From JADFXI01 sp963784135 (GTDB taxonomy: Bacteria; Nitrospirota; Thermodesulfovibrionia; Thermodesulfovibrionales; Dissulfurispiraceae), in NCBI GenBank assembly GCA_963784135.1, contig CAWAQG010000012.1:296503-360502 (forward strand): 64,000 nt of DNA, written 5' to 3'. The notes under the pieces were generated by a model. It saw only the letters and a program-made list of their open reading frames with translations. It was not told the origin of the DNA and searched no databases. This document shows, piece after piece, positions 8,653 through 15,759 of this stretch. The translations under genes and the position numbers were made by a program. Each line of letters begins with the position of its first letter. The first letter of the stretch is position 1.

Positions 8653-8707
8653 CAATTAAATACGAATAGTCAATAGGTGGCGTGAAGTGCATAGCCATAT
8701 AATTTTA

Positions 8708-8917
8708 ATGACGCCTTTCATATCCGTTTCAAAAGAAATTTCGTTTACCCGGGAAGACAGAGACCGGTTGATAAGGCTGGAGACGAAATTGTAAGACGGC
8801 AATAGATCCCTTCAGCGGCAAATTGATGATCTTAAAACTTTCATGTTGTGGGGGTTCGGAATAACCTTTGGCGGCATGGGGTTGCTCATTCACAAGAGCC
8901 ACCCGTCCTTCGCATAA
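8708..8917 (+). pseudogene. Small coiled-coil/TM protein with internal stop
   Basis: One frame reads MTPFISVSKEISFTRED, then RDRLIRLETKL, a TAA stop at 8792, and continues in the same frame as SLQRQIDDLKTFMLWGFGIT and GGMGLLIH to a second stop at 8915. The whole matches a common family of about 90-residue proteins made of a coiled coil and one C-terminal TM helix. The single nonsense codon and the short tail mark it as inactivated. It abuts the right inverted repeat of the toxin-antitoxin cassette and belongs to the same general class as the remnant at 2418-2591. Confidence 0.55.
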
Positions 8918-8971
8918 TTCTTTCCGGAAGTAATATCTTACTGAATACATTCTTCAGGAAAAGATGCGATA

Positions 8972-9841
8972 GTGAAAAAAATAATATTTTATCTCGCTTT
9001 CTTTGTGGCAGCAGCATTATGCTCGTCTTCGTCCTTTGCGCTGGATGGCGACGGAGGCACAATTGCCGCCTGCTACCCCGGAGGATTCAACCAGGTGCTC
9101 CTTGGAGTGAAACCGTTTGTCGCGCCATGCGCGCAGTTTACTACTACAGGGATGTGTTATCACAAAGGTAAACCTTATGCTGCAATGGCGGCATTCTGGC
9201 TGCCGACATACGCCATCGAAGTTACGGGACAAGCCAATACTACTGTTTTCCCCAAATCGCTCGCTGATATTTTGAACCCGGGCCTGACCACATCCGGCGG
9301 CAGCATGGTGCAGGGAGAGGCCGGCAACGACACGCAGACAAAATACAGGGAAGCTCATATTTATCAGCTTTCGACATCTGATGTCGCAACCATACTTGCA
9401 GGACATCCTGCCATGACCTGCATGCTCACTGCCGCATCTTCGATAACTGGAGGTACTGTTTTTAAGAGTGAGGACTACCCTGGATGGAGACTTGGAAAAG
9501 ACCCCACCGGGGCCAACCCTCCCGCATCTGCGGTCGGTTCGTGGGGGCCCCTCTATCCGCGCACTGGATGGAGCAATCACCCGTCGAATATAACGAACAG
9601 CCTGCTCCTGTCATACAGGGCGCAGCAGCTCGGAGCTGAATTTTCATTATTACAAGGAGGCACACTATATGTTGATAAATATGAAATAGGCGGCCCGAAC
9701 CCCGGCGCGTGCTATCCAATAGGAAACCCTGCTGCGCCAATGCTCCAGGAGATGAATGCCAACCGGCTGTTCTGCGCAGACAGGGTTGTTACCATTTACT
9801 GGAGGTTTGTCAGTACATGCTGCAACTTTGGAACATTCTGA
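8972..9841 (+). CDS. traU: TraU-like conjugative pilus assembly protein
   Basis: This 289-residue protein has a signal peptide (cleaved near SSFAL) and a periplasmic body with about ten cysteines. The segment GSWGPLYPRTGWSNH (about residues 189-203) is the diagnostic TraU motif of F-type systems, and CADRVVTIYWRF near the C-terminus fits the family's end. TraU is needed for DNA transfer and stable mating pairs and depends on disulphide formation. TraF, a thioredoxin-fold partner, follows 12 bases later, as expected. The start is GTG 8972 with CAGGAAAAG upstream. Confidence 0.8.
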   Translation: MKKIIFYLAFFVAAALCSSSSFALDGDGGTIAACYPGGFNQVLLGVKPFVAPCAQFTTTGMCYHKGKPYAAMAAFWLPTYAIEVTGQANTTVFPKSLADILNPGLTTSGGSMVQGEAGNDTQTKYREAHIYQLSTSDVATILAGHPAMTCMLTAASSITGGTVFKSEDYPGWRLGKDPTGANPPASAVGSWGPLYPRTGWSNHPSNITNSLLLSYRAQQLGAEFSLLQGGTLYVDKYEIGGPNPGACYPIGNPAAPMLQEMNANRLFCADRVVTIYWRFVSTCCNFGTF

Positions 9842-9853
9842 AAAGGTGAATTC

Positions 9854-10552
9854 ATGGCTGTGCTGTTCATTGTCTTAGTTTTTGTTCTGCATAGCGCTTC
9901 AGTCTATGCCTTCGACAATAGCTGCGGAGTAAATTATTTTGACGGTTGGTGTAAGGAAAAGAAAGAAACACCAGCCGGCAATAAAAAAGCGGAAAGCGGT
10001 CCTTACGTTTGGCAGCCCAGGTTTGCCGGTGAGCCGCCTCCGCCCTTGGTCGATGTGTTCAAAGACCCCTCACCTGAAAACATAGCGCGTTACCAGGAAT
10101 GGTACAAAAAGCGCATGGAACGTGTCAACGAAATCGGTCTGATCATGTCAGGCAGTGATGCGCAGCCGCATTCACAGGTGATTAATGCAGGGCCGCAGCA
10201 ACCTGCTGCATACGAAATAAAACCGGCAATATTTAATAAGGCTGTGTATTTCTTCGATGAGGCGTGTCCTGTGTGTGCAAAAATGACGCCTCTGCTTTCA
10301 GAATTTCAACAGACTGGCAAACTGGTGGGGATAGGGATAAAATCCACTGACGGCAGCGCGTCGGCCTATTTGCATCGCAACGGTGTGCGCATCCCTTCCG
10401 GCGGCGATAATTCCGGGGACATCGCCAGGAATTACAATGTAACAGCAGTTCCTACGCTTGTCCTCCTTTCGGACAAGGGTGATATAGTGGGCCGATATGA
10501 GGGCGCTATGGACAGGGCAGCGCTCTCAAGGCTTTTGGGCAGTGCGCAATAG
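9854..10552 (+). CDS. traF: TraF-like thioredoxin-fold protein
   Basis: This 232-residue exported protein has a hydrophobic N-terminal signal, an Arg/Pro-rich linker (YVWQPRFAGEPPPPL, typical of TraF proteins near residue 55) and a C-terminal thioredoxin fold (about 125-230) with FFDEACPVCAKM and the cis-Pro loop VTAVPTLVLL. The CPVC active site is intact, whereas F-plasmid TraF has lost its CxxC, so this one could be a working disulphide enzyme for TraU and the cysteine-rich product at 10581. It sits between traU and the TraH-position gene. Confidence 0.8.
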   Translation: MAVLFIVLVFVLHSASVYAFDNSCGVNYFDGWCKEKKETPAGNKKAESGPYVWQPRFAGEPPPPLVDVFKDPSPENIARYQEWYKKRMERVNEIGLIMSGSDAQPHSQVINAGPQQPAAYEIKPAIFNKAVYFFDEACPVCAKMTPLLSEFQQTGKLVGIGIKSTDGSASAYLHRNGVRIPSGGDNSGDIARNYNVTAVPTLVLLSDKGDIVGRYEGAMDRAALSRLLGSAQ

Positions 10553-10580
10553 AAACGCCTTATCAAGGAGGGGGAGGCAA

Positions 10581-11864
10581 ATGAAGCGGAAAGTAATAGC
10601 AGCCATGATTATAGTAATGTGCCTTGCGGATATTTGCCATGCCGTTGATCCGGATTTGACTGCGAAACTTGGGATACCGGTACTGCCGCAAAGCTCCGGT
10701 ACAAACTTTAACCAATTTAATGGCCTTAACACCATGGGGCTGGGCGGCTGCGGCACAATGGGGATGAACACTTCACTGACTAACCTCACAAATCTTGCAT
10801 CGCAGGCGGTAGGCAGTATCCAGAGCTTGGCGAGCGTAGCGACTACGGCTATGTTCGCCTACTTTATGCCGACGGAATACAGCACTGTCGGCAACCTGAT
10901 GTCCATGGCGCAGAAAAACCTGGCTTTATTGACCCAAAAGTGCAATACATATCAGGCCGCAAGAGGTAATATGGAAAACAAGGATACGTCAGGTATGAGG
11001 AAGGCTGCCTATGCCAGGTGCATGGAACAGACTATGGGAGATGATATGACATGTTCCATGCCTTCTAATGCGTGGCAGTACCTGTATGGCACTCCGGGCT
11101 GCGTGTCGGTTATGGACAAGTCCCTCGCCGGAGTAACGCTTCCTCAAAATATTACTATCGATACCATGAAATCTTTTTTCGGCGACTTCCAGGTCTGCGC
11201 GGACAACAGCGGCAGGACTGCGCCTACGCTGACTGCCGACCTGGTGTACCAGGCAAATATGAGCTTTTACGGTCCGGCAGTAAGCAGCGCTGTGTCTGCT
11301 GCCCGGACGAGATACCTCACGCAGGCTGACATTCAATCAATGAACTTGTGCGTCGGCCCCGGATCCGGCAACAATGGCAGCGGGAGCAAAGGCGGTGTAA
11401 CCTGCCCTCACGCAGAAGCCATCAATATGGTTGCAACCTTTCCTGCTGACGAACAAGCTGTGTTTACAGCAAAATTGGCTGAACACCTTTCACTCCTTCA
11501 AACCGTTTACAATACCTATAATTGGTCGTCAATAATGAATCAAGCAGCGTCTACGGCCCAAACACCTGTCCCTGACGCATTTACATTGCCTATAGCTAAA
11601 ATGACGAGTCAAAAGGAAAAGGAGGTTAACGACCTTGTCAAGTTAAAAGTACAGGCCAATGGCACTGACGGCAGCCTTTCGAGTTGGGAAAGCCAGGTTA
11701 TGGAGCGGAACAGCTACTGGACAAGAGCGGCAACGGGCCAGCAGAATGAAACGGATGCCGGCAACAGCCTTTTTGGCAGCGGTACTCTCAGCAACCGGAA
11801 CACTAATCAAAACAATATTCAAACTCTTATTAACAGTATTTCAAACAGCTATTCTAATCCATAA
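10581..11864 (+). CDS. Exported protein at the TraH position
   Basis: This 427-residue protein begins with a signal peptide (cleaved after CHAVD). It is rich in Asn, Ser, Gln and Met, has a central hydrophobic stretch (SIQSLASVATTAMFAYFM) and at least nine cysteines. The start at 10581 follows GGAGGGGGAGG by a few bases; upstream extension would run into traF. I do not recognise the sequence, but its place between TraF and TraG is that of TraH in F-type systems, and a disulphide-bonded periplasmic assembly factor fits. Functional equivalence to TraH is inference. Confidence 0.6.
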   Translation: MKRKVIAAMIIVMCLADICHAVDPDLTAKLGIPVLPQSSGTNFNQFNGLNTMGLGGCGTMGMNTSLTNLTNLASQAVGSIQSLASVATTAMFAYFMPTEYSTVGNLMSMAQKNLALLTQKCNTYQAARGNMENKDTSGMRKAAYARCMEQTMGDDMTCSMPSNAWQYLYGTPGCVSVMDKSLAGVTLPQNITIDTMKSFFGDFQVCADNSGRTAPTLTADLVYQANMSFYGPAVSSAVSAARTRYLTQADIQSMNLCVGPGSGNNGSGSKGGVTCPHAEAINMVATFPADEQAVFTAKLAEHLSLLQTVYNTYNWSSIMNQAASTAQTPVPDAFTLPIAKMTSQKEKEVNDLVKLKVQANGTDGSLSSWESQVMERNSYWTRAATGQQNETDAGNSLFGSGTLSNRNTNQNNIQTLINSISNSYSNP

Positions 11865-11876
11865 CCTCCCGGAAAT

Positions 11877-13796
11877 ATGGAAACATCCATTCCCGAAATA
11901 TACAATGGCGTTAATAACGGAATGTCGACGATTGCGAATTATAGTTCTTATATTGAGACTCTTTACGCCTTGGTTGCAATCGTCAGCTTCATCTGGATAA
12001 TTATTGACTTCAAGGGTACCGCCGCCCTTGTCAGCAACCTGCGAAATCATTTCTTTACCATTTTTTTTATATGGTTTTTTTTTGGCAGCGGCGCTATAAC
12101 ATCAGATGTTACTGTAACGTTGGATAACCTGGATGGCAGTACGACAGCTATGACATACCAAATGGCTCCCGGGTTCAAGTATACAACCGCTGTTATAAAT
12201 TCAGTAGCTGGATGGGCCAAGGGCGCTATCGGTAGAGTATCAATGAGCAAATTTAGTATAGATGTCGGTGCAAAGCCATTTGCCACTGAAAAATACACAA
12301 TGAAATTAGGTCAGGTCCAACAGATGATCACCCAGGCAGCAAAAAACCCGGAGTTTGCTGATAAAAATAAGTTCTACTATGCAAATTGTCTTAACGAGCA
12401 GTATTATCAGGCGAATCCTCCCAAAAATAGTTATGATATATACGGACCCGGCTATGTTCGGACCAGCCCCCCGCCTAACCCGCAGTGTTTGGATACTGCA
12501 ACCGCTCTTACTAATATGGAACAGACCTCGATACAGAAGATAGCCAGTCAAACGGGTATGAATCCAACTGATATTGCAGGCGCTGATCCCAGGACCTGGG
12601 CGCAGCGCACCTGGGACAGCACTGTAGGAAAACTCTCTCCCTCGAACATTGCAATAGCTGTGGCCGAAGCTATTGCGAGTGTAGTCCTGAGGTATTACGC
12701 ATTAATTCCCTATGCTATTGCTTACATATATTCCAAAGCGCTGCCCTTTTTCCTCGGCATTATTAATCAGATGTATGTCACCATGTTTCCTATTATCGTT
12801 GCCATGGCAATGCTGCCGGGAAGATGGAAGGGGATAGTCACCTATTTTGAAGGATATCTCTGGCTTGCATTTATACCTGTAGTTGTTGCAGCAGTCGATT
12901 TTTCCGGTATGGGACTAACGGGCATAGCACAGGATTTATTGAGCCTTCCTGCTACGATGCTTATGTTCGCCAAAATCACAATTGTGCTTTCTGCTCCCGC
13001 GATAACTTCTTTGCTGCTTTTCGGTCAGCGGTCAGCCCGCATCGGTTCATCCAGTGCGGCAAGCAGCGCTGCCTATGGCGCCGCGGCAGCGGTGAGAGGA
13101 GCGGTCAGGTCGGTAATTGGGCCATCCGGCAAAGGCGGCCATGGAAGCGGCGGAGGCGGTCCGCATGGGCCGGCGGGAAATATTCTCGACGGCGGCGGAG
13201 GCTGGGGGGGCGGCAACGTGGTGGCCAGTACCGGCGGCAGGGGGCAGCCGCCGGCCGGCTCCCCTGTTACAACAGCGGCAAGCAATTATGAAATGCACAA
13301 AGGCAACAGCGAAGCTTTTAACAATGCGCTGGCTGCGGTCACCGGCGATAATTCGGCGTCATCTCCGGACTATGCTGCTACCCAGATGGTATCAGGCCAT
13401 ATTAAAGGCGGCAGGAACGGTGGCGAACCGGGAGGCGCCTTTAAAAGTATTTCACCGGAGTTGCTGCAGTCTGGCGTGACCGCCCAAGTGCGGGACAGCG
13501 CTTCCGGCTCCTGGAATAGTGTGCAAATGAAGGCGGGTGCAGACGGCAGGGTGAGTTTTTCAAAACCGGAAGGCGGCACTGCAGCAGATGGGGTGATGGC
13601 GGCAAGACTCAACAGTGCCGGTAAAGGAGAGACATTTGCGGCAAGAACAGCTGTTGACGGATATAAATTCAGCTATCTCCCCGGCGGCGGCGCAAATGTG
13701 GCAAAGCTCAGATGGGGAAATGTGATGAGCTCTGAAAATAAGTATGGAGGGGATTTATATGATTTTCTAAGCAGGGAGCAGAAAAAGTTTGTATAA
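11877..13796 (+). CDS. traG: TraG-like mating-pair protein
   Basis: This 639-residue protein has two N-terminal TM segments (about 25-45 and 58-75), a periplasmic loop, then a cluster of TM segments (about 255-390), as in the TraG N-terminal domain of F-type T4SS. From about residue 395 it becomes a soluble Gly/Ser/Ala-rich tail. In F, the membrane part acts in pilus assembly and the periplasmic tail in mating-pair stabilisation and entry exclusion. The tail here is shorter than F TraG (about 940 residues in total) and differs in composition, so exclusion function cannot be assumed. Confidence 0.7.
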   Translation: METSIPEIYNGVNNGMSTIANYSSYIETLYALVAIVSFIWIIIDFKGTAALVSNLRNHFFTIFFIWFFFGSGAITSDVTVTLDNLDGSTTAMTYQMAPGFKYTTAVINSVAGWAKGAIGRVSMSKFSIDVGAKPFATEKYTMKLGQVQQMITQAAKNPEFADKNKFYYANCLNEQYYQANPPKNSYDIYGPGYVRTSPPPNPQCLDTATALTNMEQTSIQKIASQTGMNPTDIAGADPRTWAQRTWDSTVGKLSPSNIAIAVAEAIASVVLRYYALIPYAIAYIYSKALPFFLGIINQMYVTMFPIIVAMAMLPGRWKGIVTYFEGYLWLAFIPVVVAAVDFSGMGLTGIAQDLLSLPATMLMFAKITIVLSAPAITSLLLFGQRSARIGSSSAASSAAYGAAAAVRGAVRSVIGPSGKGGHGSGGGGPHGPAGNILDGGGGWGGGNVVASTGGRGQPPAGSPVTTAASNYEMHKGNSEAFNNALAAVTGDNSASSPDYAATQMVSGHIKGGRNGGEPGGAFKSISPELLQSGVTAQVRDSASGSWNSVQMKAGADGRVSFSKPEGGTAADGVMAARLNSAGKGETFAARTAVDGYKFSYLPGGGANVAKLRWGNVMSSENKYGGDLYDFLSREQKKFV

Positions 13797-13826
13797 GGCG
13801 GCTTTTCCTCAAACAGGAAGGTATCT

Positions 13827-14033
13827 ATGGCGAGCCAATTAAGAGATGAAGACCGGAGAAAAGAACTCGGCAAGATGTTCATGGATGTCGCCAAATTCCT
13901 GGCTACAGTAGGGCTGATTGGCGGCATCCTCACAAACAAATTAACATTTATTAATGGATTAGTTATAATTGTTGTAGTAGTGATTCTGTTGATATTGGCT
14001 TTTTTTACTATACCGCCCAAGGGAGGAGGCTAA
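13827..14033 (+). CDS. Small two-TM protein
   Basis: This 68-residue protein has a charged start (RDEDRRKELGKMFMDVAKF), then two hydrophobic segments (LATVGLIGGIL, LVIIVVVVILLILAFF), and a short GGG tail. Similar small 'RKELGK...' membrane proteins occur in conjugative elements. It has the size and topology of an F-type pilin without signal peptide, or a simple membrane accessory. The role is unknown. It starts 30 bases after traG and is followed by another tiny membrane protein. Confidence 0.6.
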   Translation: MASQLRDEDRRKELGKMFMDVAKFLATVGLIGGILTNKLTFINGLVIIVVVVILLILAFFTIPPKGGG

Positions 14034-14034
14034 C

Positions 14035-14139
14035 ATGTCTGATGGTGCATACGTGATACTTGCAGGTCTTGTGCTGATTGCATTGGTCTTTTTCATTAAG
14101 TCTTACCGTCAGGACCATCCTAAAAAGAAGTCGAAGTAA
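14035..14139 (+). CDS. 34-residue single-TM protein
   Basis: An ATG 7 bases after GGGAGGAGG opens a 34-codon frame: SDGAYVILAGLVLIALVFFI is a TM helix followed by a strongly basic tail (KSYRQDHPKKKSK). The excellent ribosome site, tight spacing to the upstream gene and sensible topology support translation. The function is unknown. Confidence 0.55.
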   Translation: MSDGAYVILAGLVLIALVFFIKSYRQDHPKKKSK

Positions 14140-14229
14140 GAGGCGACCGTTACTCTATAATATAGAGGGCTCTCCCTTTTTCCCACCGTCCTTTTAACCA
14201 TAAACTTCTGACCCGAAGTAATATTAAGA

Positions 14230-14760
14230 GTGAGACAATATCTTTTATTTTTGTTTTTTGCCATCAGCCTTTCGCCAATTCCATTTGCAGGCGCGGAGCA
14301 GGATATACATGAAATAATCAGCGACGCTCAGTATAAGGCCGCTGCACGCTTTCAGGTGCCGGTTGAACTCCTGAACGCCATCAAGCAGGTAGAGAGCAAC
14401 GGTCACCCCTGGGCGCTATGTGTAAATCTGGGAAACGGCAAAAGCATGCCAATTTATCCGGCAACATATTATGAAGCGGTCCAATACCTGTCCCGATTAA
14501 GCACTGATAATATTGATGTAGGCCCCTGGCAGGTCAATTATCATTACATAGGCAAAAGGCTGGGAGTAACAAAAATCCAGATGCTGGACCCTTATGTATC
14601 CTCACTGCTGGCAGCCTACAAGCTCTCAAGCGAAATTGCTGCGCGCGGGTATACCTGGCATGCAGTGGGCAATTATCACAGCTATAACCTGCTCAAGAAA
14701 ATAAAATATGTCACATCGGTCAAGAAACAACTGGCTAAAGACGGCTTTAAGGTGAATTGA
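14230..14760 (+). CDS. Lytic transglycosylase (VirB1-like)
   Basis: This 176-residue protein has a signal peptide (cleaved near FAGAE) and a goose-type SLT domain: ELLNAIKQVESNGHPWAL gives the catalytic Glu in the ES motif (residue about 56), DVGPWQVNYHY is the GxxQ-like motif II, and AVGNYHSYN the final motif. Such enzymes open the peptidoglycan for conjugation machines (VirB1, TraL-type, orf169). The start is GTG 14230; the ribosome site is weak. It belongs with the transfer genes on either side. Confidence 0.85.
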   Translation: MRQYLLFLFFAISLSPIPFAGAEQDIHEIISDAQYKAAARFQVPVELLNAIKQVESNGHPWALCVNLGNGKSMPIYPATYYEAVQYLSRLSTDNIDVGPWQVNYHYIGKRLGVTKIQMLDPYVSSLLAAYKLSSEIAARGYTWHAVGNYHSYNLLKKIKYVTSVKKQLAKDGFKVN

Positions 14761-14766
14761 AGAAAA

Positions 14767-15759
14767 ATGGCTGCAGTGTTAACTGAGACCCATCATGGTA
14801 TTGAGGAAATCCTTTCAATCGGAGTTGAGGACGGTGTGAGCGATATTCATCTTACCGAACTGAGCCGGCCGGTATTTCGTATCGATGGAGATTTGGTGAG
14901 GAGTGATCTTGAGTCTGTGGACATTTCAGATATGAACAGGTTCCTGGATAATGTTATCCCAGCCGGTTTTTCCGGCAAAGACGGAGACTTTTCATTCACC
15001 TTCGCAAAGAGAAGATGGAGGGGTAACTACTTTCATTCCAATGGGAAGAGGCTTTCGATTGCGCTTCGGCTGCTTCCCCTTCAAATACCCGATGTTGAGG
15101 CTCTGGGTCTGCCGGCGAGCTTCAACCGGATAGCAGACATGAAAAACGGCATGGTGCTGGTGACAGGGCCTACAGGAAGCGGCAAGTCCACCACTATCGC
15201 AGCCATGATTAAGCATATGCTCGGGATAAAAAGTATACATCTTATAACAATAGAAAACCCTGTAGAGTATCTATTTGAAAGCACCAATTATTCTGTGGTA
15301 AATCAACGGGAGATAGGAAGCGATACCGATGATGTTTCCGATGCCCTCAAGTATGCCTTGCGGCAAGACCCTGATGTAATACTGGTGGGGGAGATACGGG
15401 ATACTGAAACGGCGAGGCTCGCGGTTAATGCTGCGGAGACCGGGCATCTTGTCTTCGCGACATTGCATACTATAAATGTTGTCGAGACGGTAAACCGTCT
15501 TTATGGGCTGTTCCCTCCCCAGGAAAGGCATCTTGTCCAGCAACAGATTGCATCGACCCTGAACCTTACCGTAGCGCAAAGGCTGGTAAAAAAACCGACA
15601 GGAGGCAGAAAGGCCCTTGTAGAGGCTTTATTTCCGAATGAACCGATCAGAGAGCTTATACGGGAAGGTAAAAGCCATGAGATTCCCCATTATATAAACG
15701 GTTCAGAATATATAAACACTTTTGAGGGACATGATGACCGGAAGTTCAATGTCGCCTGA
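14767..15759 (+). CDS. pilT: PilT-like retraction ATPase
   Basis: This 330-residue protein has all motifs of a PilT/DotB hexameric ATPase: Walker A GPTGSGKSTT (134-143), Asp box ENPVEY, Walker B VILVGEIRD (204-212) and His box ATLHT. It is the only one of the three pilus ATPases here with fully canonical motifs. It may retract the pilus encoded at 2.7 kb or act as DotB does in type IVB secretion. It sits inside the transfer block between the transglycosylase and the TraC-like ATPase, and overlaps the latter. Confidence 0.85.
   Translation: MAAVLTETHHGIEEILSIGVEDGVSDIHLTELSRPVFRIDGDLVRSDLESVDISDMNRFLDNVIPAGFSGKDGDFSFTFAKRRWRGNYFHSNGKRLSIALRLLPLQIPDVEALGLPASFNRIADMKNGMVLVTGPTGSGKSTTIAAMIKHMLGIKSIHLITIENPVEYLFESTNYSVVNQREIGSDTDDVSDALKYALRQDPDVILVGEIRDTETARLAVNAAETGHLVFATLHTINVVETVNRLYGLFPPQERHLVQQQIASTLNLTVAQRLVKKPTGGRKALVEALFPNEPIRELIREGKSHEIPHYINGSEYINTFEGHDDRKFNVA

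Larger units (their letters stand above)
8028..8702. mobile_element. Toxin-antitoxin cassette bounded by 18-bp inverted repeats
   Basis: The sequence ttatatggctatgcactt (8028-8045) recurs exactly in inverse orientation at 8685-8702, with further partial match inward (gacacc against cacgcc). The 675-bp unit contains only the toxin and antitoxin genes with their operator. It lies between a signal-peptide fragment and a broken coiled-coil gene. The arrangement looks like a minimal mobile or exchangeable cassette; no transposase is inside. Mobility is inference. Confidence 0.5.
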
